Below are positions 29,101-31,214 of a DNA stretch of 31,214 bases, piece by piece. The notes under the pieces were generated by a model. It was not told where the DNA came from and made no database searches. It saw only the letters and a list, made by a program, of their open reading frames with translations. Source of the DNA: Lingula anatina (taxonomy: Eukaryota > Brachiopoda > Lingulata > Lingulida > Lingulidae); NCBI RefSeq assembly GCF_001039355.2, contig NW_019773961.1, forward strand, positions 1 to 31,214, written 5' to 3'. Positions within the stretch are counted from its first letter, which is position 1. Each line of letters begins with the position of its first letter. Made by a program: the position numbers and the translations under genes.

Positions 29101-29930
29101 TAGACCCCATTTCCAGAGATTAGATCGATCTACTTTAGATCGTCCTAACTCCCTGGGGGTTCACGCTAAATAGCTGTCAGCACCCTGAGCTTCAGAGATA
29201 ACTTGACACTAACCTCTTCACTATAGCCTATCTTCATCGTGTCAAGTTACCTCTGACCACATTCGATTGCCTCCGCCGCCCGCCAATCAAATTTAAAGCC
29301 CGCACTCAATGACTCATTGAACGATCTAGCCAATGAACGCGAACGAGTCAAAGCGCGCTTTGTTCAAATCCGGACCAATCAAAGATAAGGCTGAATATCA
29401 GGGACTTGCCGTAACCTGTGGGCAGCACGCAAAATACATCATCCCTCAGTAGATAATTATGCAGGGCATCAAACTGCTCTGGTTTCAATTTCGATATACT
29501 CCATGCTTTCTTTGTGTACGGTTATGCACTCGGAACTACTCGGATGTCTCCGCACTCGACAATAACTATGTTGTTAGTATGGAGCTTGCGGAATCAGCCG
29601 AGGATTGCCGATTGACGGTCAACCAATCAGCGTTTTCACCAAACTTTGGTGAAAAATTTTGAAACATGGATTCGATTGGCTTATATAAACTAGGTCAAAC
29701 TATTTTCGTCAGAGGTAACTTGACACGATGAAGATAGGCTTTAGTGAAGATTTTAGTGTCAAGTTATCTCTGAAGCTCAGGGTGCTGTCAGCCGAGCGGG
29801 CACGAAAGTTAATTACCCCCTTCCAGCTTGTAGTAGGCGTGACGGACATTTAAGCCGGATTATCTGACAGTAATCTAGTGAGACTCCCCGCGGGGATAGA
29901 TCGATCTAAAAGCTCTGGGAATACTCCCTA
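29101..29930. mobile_element. Outer TIR element (AGATCGATCTA family) interrupted by a second element
   Basis: The left part (29101-29173) begins TAGACCCCATTTCCAGAG and contains TTAGATCGATCTA; the right part ends, reversed, TTAGGGAGTATTCCCAGAGC with TTTAGATCGATCTA. The right part (GGCGTGACGGACATTTAAGC, CTCTGGGAATA) matches 10845-10950, so both are one family. Positions 29181-29784 are an insertion within it. Confidence 0.65.
29181..29784. mobile_element. 604-bp nested TIR element with CCAAT/TATA words
   Basis: TIRs of about 75-80 bp start CACCCTGAGCTTCAGAGATA. CTGTCAG is duplicated at 29174-29180 and 29785-29791, and the uninterrupted family member has a single CTGTCAG (about 10849-10855). 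Each TIR is itself a hairpin: TCAGAGRTAACTTGACAC pairs with its own inverse about 29 bases on. The interior has several CCAAT words (29285, 29332, 29375, 29625) and ATTGG plus TATATAAA (29682-29689). The short open frame at 29459-29662 is not convincing. Confidence 0.75.
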
Positions 29931-30323
29931 AAATTCCTTTTTTGTATTTTGGCTAATCGTTATTTTTTAATCCACTCGGCGGGATGGCTTTGTTAATTAA
30001 GAAGGCATGTTCCTTTTAAGAATCAGCATGATCGTATTATTTTCAGCTTTTCAAATTATCCGTTTCTTGCATGTATTTTGGCGACATTAGTCTCACGAGC
30101 AAACCACCAAACCTTAATTTAGTTTTATTTCATTTCCGGGAGTGTTATGTCTCAAAATCAAATCCAAATTATATTTAATCTTCTCATGGTTAACATTTTA
30201 TAATTTATTTTCTTGCATTTATGAGGCGCATCCCTACATTGGTGACTCTAATTATCGATGTTATGGATAAGAGGTGAAAATTAAAACTATGAACTAAGAA
30301 AAATTATTCGTAAAAAAGTATTC

Positions 30324-30530
30324 TTACAATAATTTAAAAATGATATTGCTTAAAAGGTAGGCTTTAAGTTCCTTTTCAAATTGCCCAGGGTCTACAATTT
30401 GTGTAAGATTGATTGGTAAATTATTCCATTCTCTGCTGCAATTTTAAAATCGTTGTCACCGTTTGACACCAATCTTGCCTTACAAGCCTTAAAAAAAATG
30501 TGGTCACCTGTTCTAAGATTTTGTGATGAT
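30324..30530 (-). pseudogene. LINE reverse-transcriptase C-terminal fragment
   Basis: On the minus strand SREWNNLPINLTQIVDPGQF, then EKELKAYLL and SNIIFKLL, ends at a TAA (30326-30324). The WNNLP...F...LK.YL pattern is the familiar tail of non-LTR retrotransposon ORF2 proteins. Upstream, ARLVSNGDNDFK is recognisable only after a one-base frameshift. A decayed fragment. Confidence 0.65.
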
Positions 30531-30609
30531 GTATGACTAGCTCATTTAAATAATAGGGTGAAAGTTAATGAAACGTTACATGCGCAAATGCTCGTACAGG
30601 GCGCCAGTT

Positions 30610-31214
30610 CAACATCATTAAAGCCTCGGTCACAACCGGCCGTACGGGCTCTTACGGGCTGTTTGCGTCCAAATTTTGCGCAGAATCTCACGTCCCACGC
30701 GAGTCCTTCTTACGAAATTTCGAGTTCGCAGATAGCCCGTAAGCACGTGCGGAGGATGTTGGACATGTCCAAAAGATTCTACGAATAGCCTGCGAACAGC
30801 GAGGCCGCAAGCGTAGCTTGCTCCCCTCGCACGGAGTTAGCAAGAGAGACGCGCGTTGTGCAAGACGCACGTCGCAAGCAATGAAGGAGCAAGTGCCCCT
30901 TGCGTGTTGAGTAAGGTGCACGCCCTCACAACTAACGAACAAAGTCGAGGGCACACCAGGAATGCGTCGCACGTGCGTCACCTCCGCGCCTGGTGTATAA
31001 AAGGCGTGCTCACGAAGAGAAAGAAGCTTGCATAGTACAAAAAAGGGAGGGGGAAGAAGAAAGAAGAGAACAGGAAGCAAAACTGATGTACGCCGTCAGT
31101 ACGTCAACACAAACGTGTGAAGCAAGTGTGAAGCAAAACTGTCGCAAAAGGGCACTACTTTCGCCGTGCGTTGCATTCCCTTCGTAAGTGGTGAGTGTGT
31201 GCCACGTACACAGG
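30610..31214 (+). promoter_or_regulatory. CpG-rich region with TATA box and candidate first exon or LTR
   Basis: Base composition jumps to GC- and CpG-rich from about 30615. CTTACGGGCT (30650-30659) is inverted as AGCCCGTAAG near 30736. TATAAAAGG lies at 30996-31004. Downstream at 31184 and 31191 are two strong donors (GTAAGT, GTGAGT). An ATG at 31086 is open to the first donor. This may be the promoter and first exon of a gene leaving the window to the right, or an LTR with its leader; the sequence alone does not decide. Confidence 0.4.

Noticed and set aside
30688-31080. 130-codon minus-strand open frame
   Set aside because: Cys/Arg/Leu-rich, typical of chance frames in CpG-rich DNA, and antisense to the TATA promoter-like region.
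1-31214. tRNA, rRNA or spliceosomal snRNA genes
   Set aside because: No cloverleaf, rRNA core or snRNA Sm-site arrangement was recognised on either strand by eye.

Overview
The window is AT-rich nuclear DNA of an animal. Genes carry spliceosomal introns, microsatellites ((GA)n, (AAT)n, (CA)n, (TTTA)n) are dense, and small terminal-inverted-repeat (TIR) transposons lie everywhere. A Kar5/brambleberry-type karyogamy gene, an FMRFamide-receptor-like GPCR, a THAP transposase fragment and frequent TAGGCCTAC and TACATGTAC words suggest a marine invertebrate. An echinoderm or hemichordate is my guess; a mollusc or amphioxus is not excluded. One unresolved base (N, 23618) points to a draft assembly.

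Layout. Positions 1 to about 26,000 are an old tandem duplication of one three-gene unit. Unit A runs from the window start to about 11.5 kb, unit B from about 11.6 to 26 kb. Each unit holds, in order: (i) the 5' exons of a Kar5/brambleberry gene on the minus strand (intact but cut by the window edge in A, a pseudogene in B); (ii) a single-coding-exon minus-strand gene of unknown function with a strongly conserved C-terminal 133 residues (351 aa in A, 409 aa in B; B has an MGCASSK dual-acylation N-terminus that A lacks); (iii) a plus-strand gene of unknown function ('gene X') with a non-coding first exon, four coding exons and a further exon inside intron 3 that shows up only by comparing the copies; (iv) a conserved, decaying tail. 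The copies differ by datable transposon insertions, several with empty sites in the other copy.

From 26 to 31.2 kb the sequence is not duplicated. It has a TA-flanked MITE, a 110-nt near-perfect hairpin, an intronless GPCR with a TATA promoter (27581-28711), a nested pair of TIR elements whose inner member carries CCAAT/TATA promoter words in front of a hairpin, a LINE reverse-transcriptase tail, and a CpG-rich TATA-containing promoter or LTR at the right edge.

The most unusual structure is in unit B at about 13.1-13.6 kb. This block has no counterpart at the same place in unit A. It contains a hammerhead-ribozyme-like core (13438-13480) surrounded by a string of short hairpins, five of which share a GARAY loop on stems of different sequence. 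I read it as a structured, possibly self-cleaving retroelement RNA.
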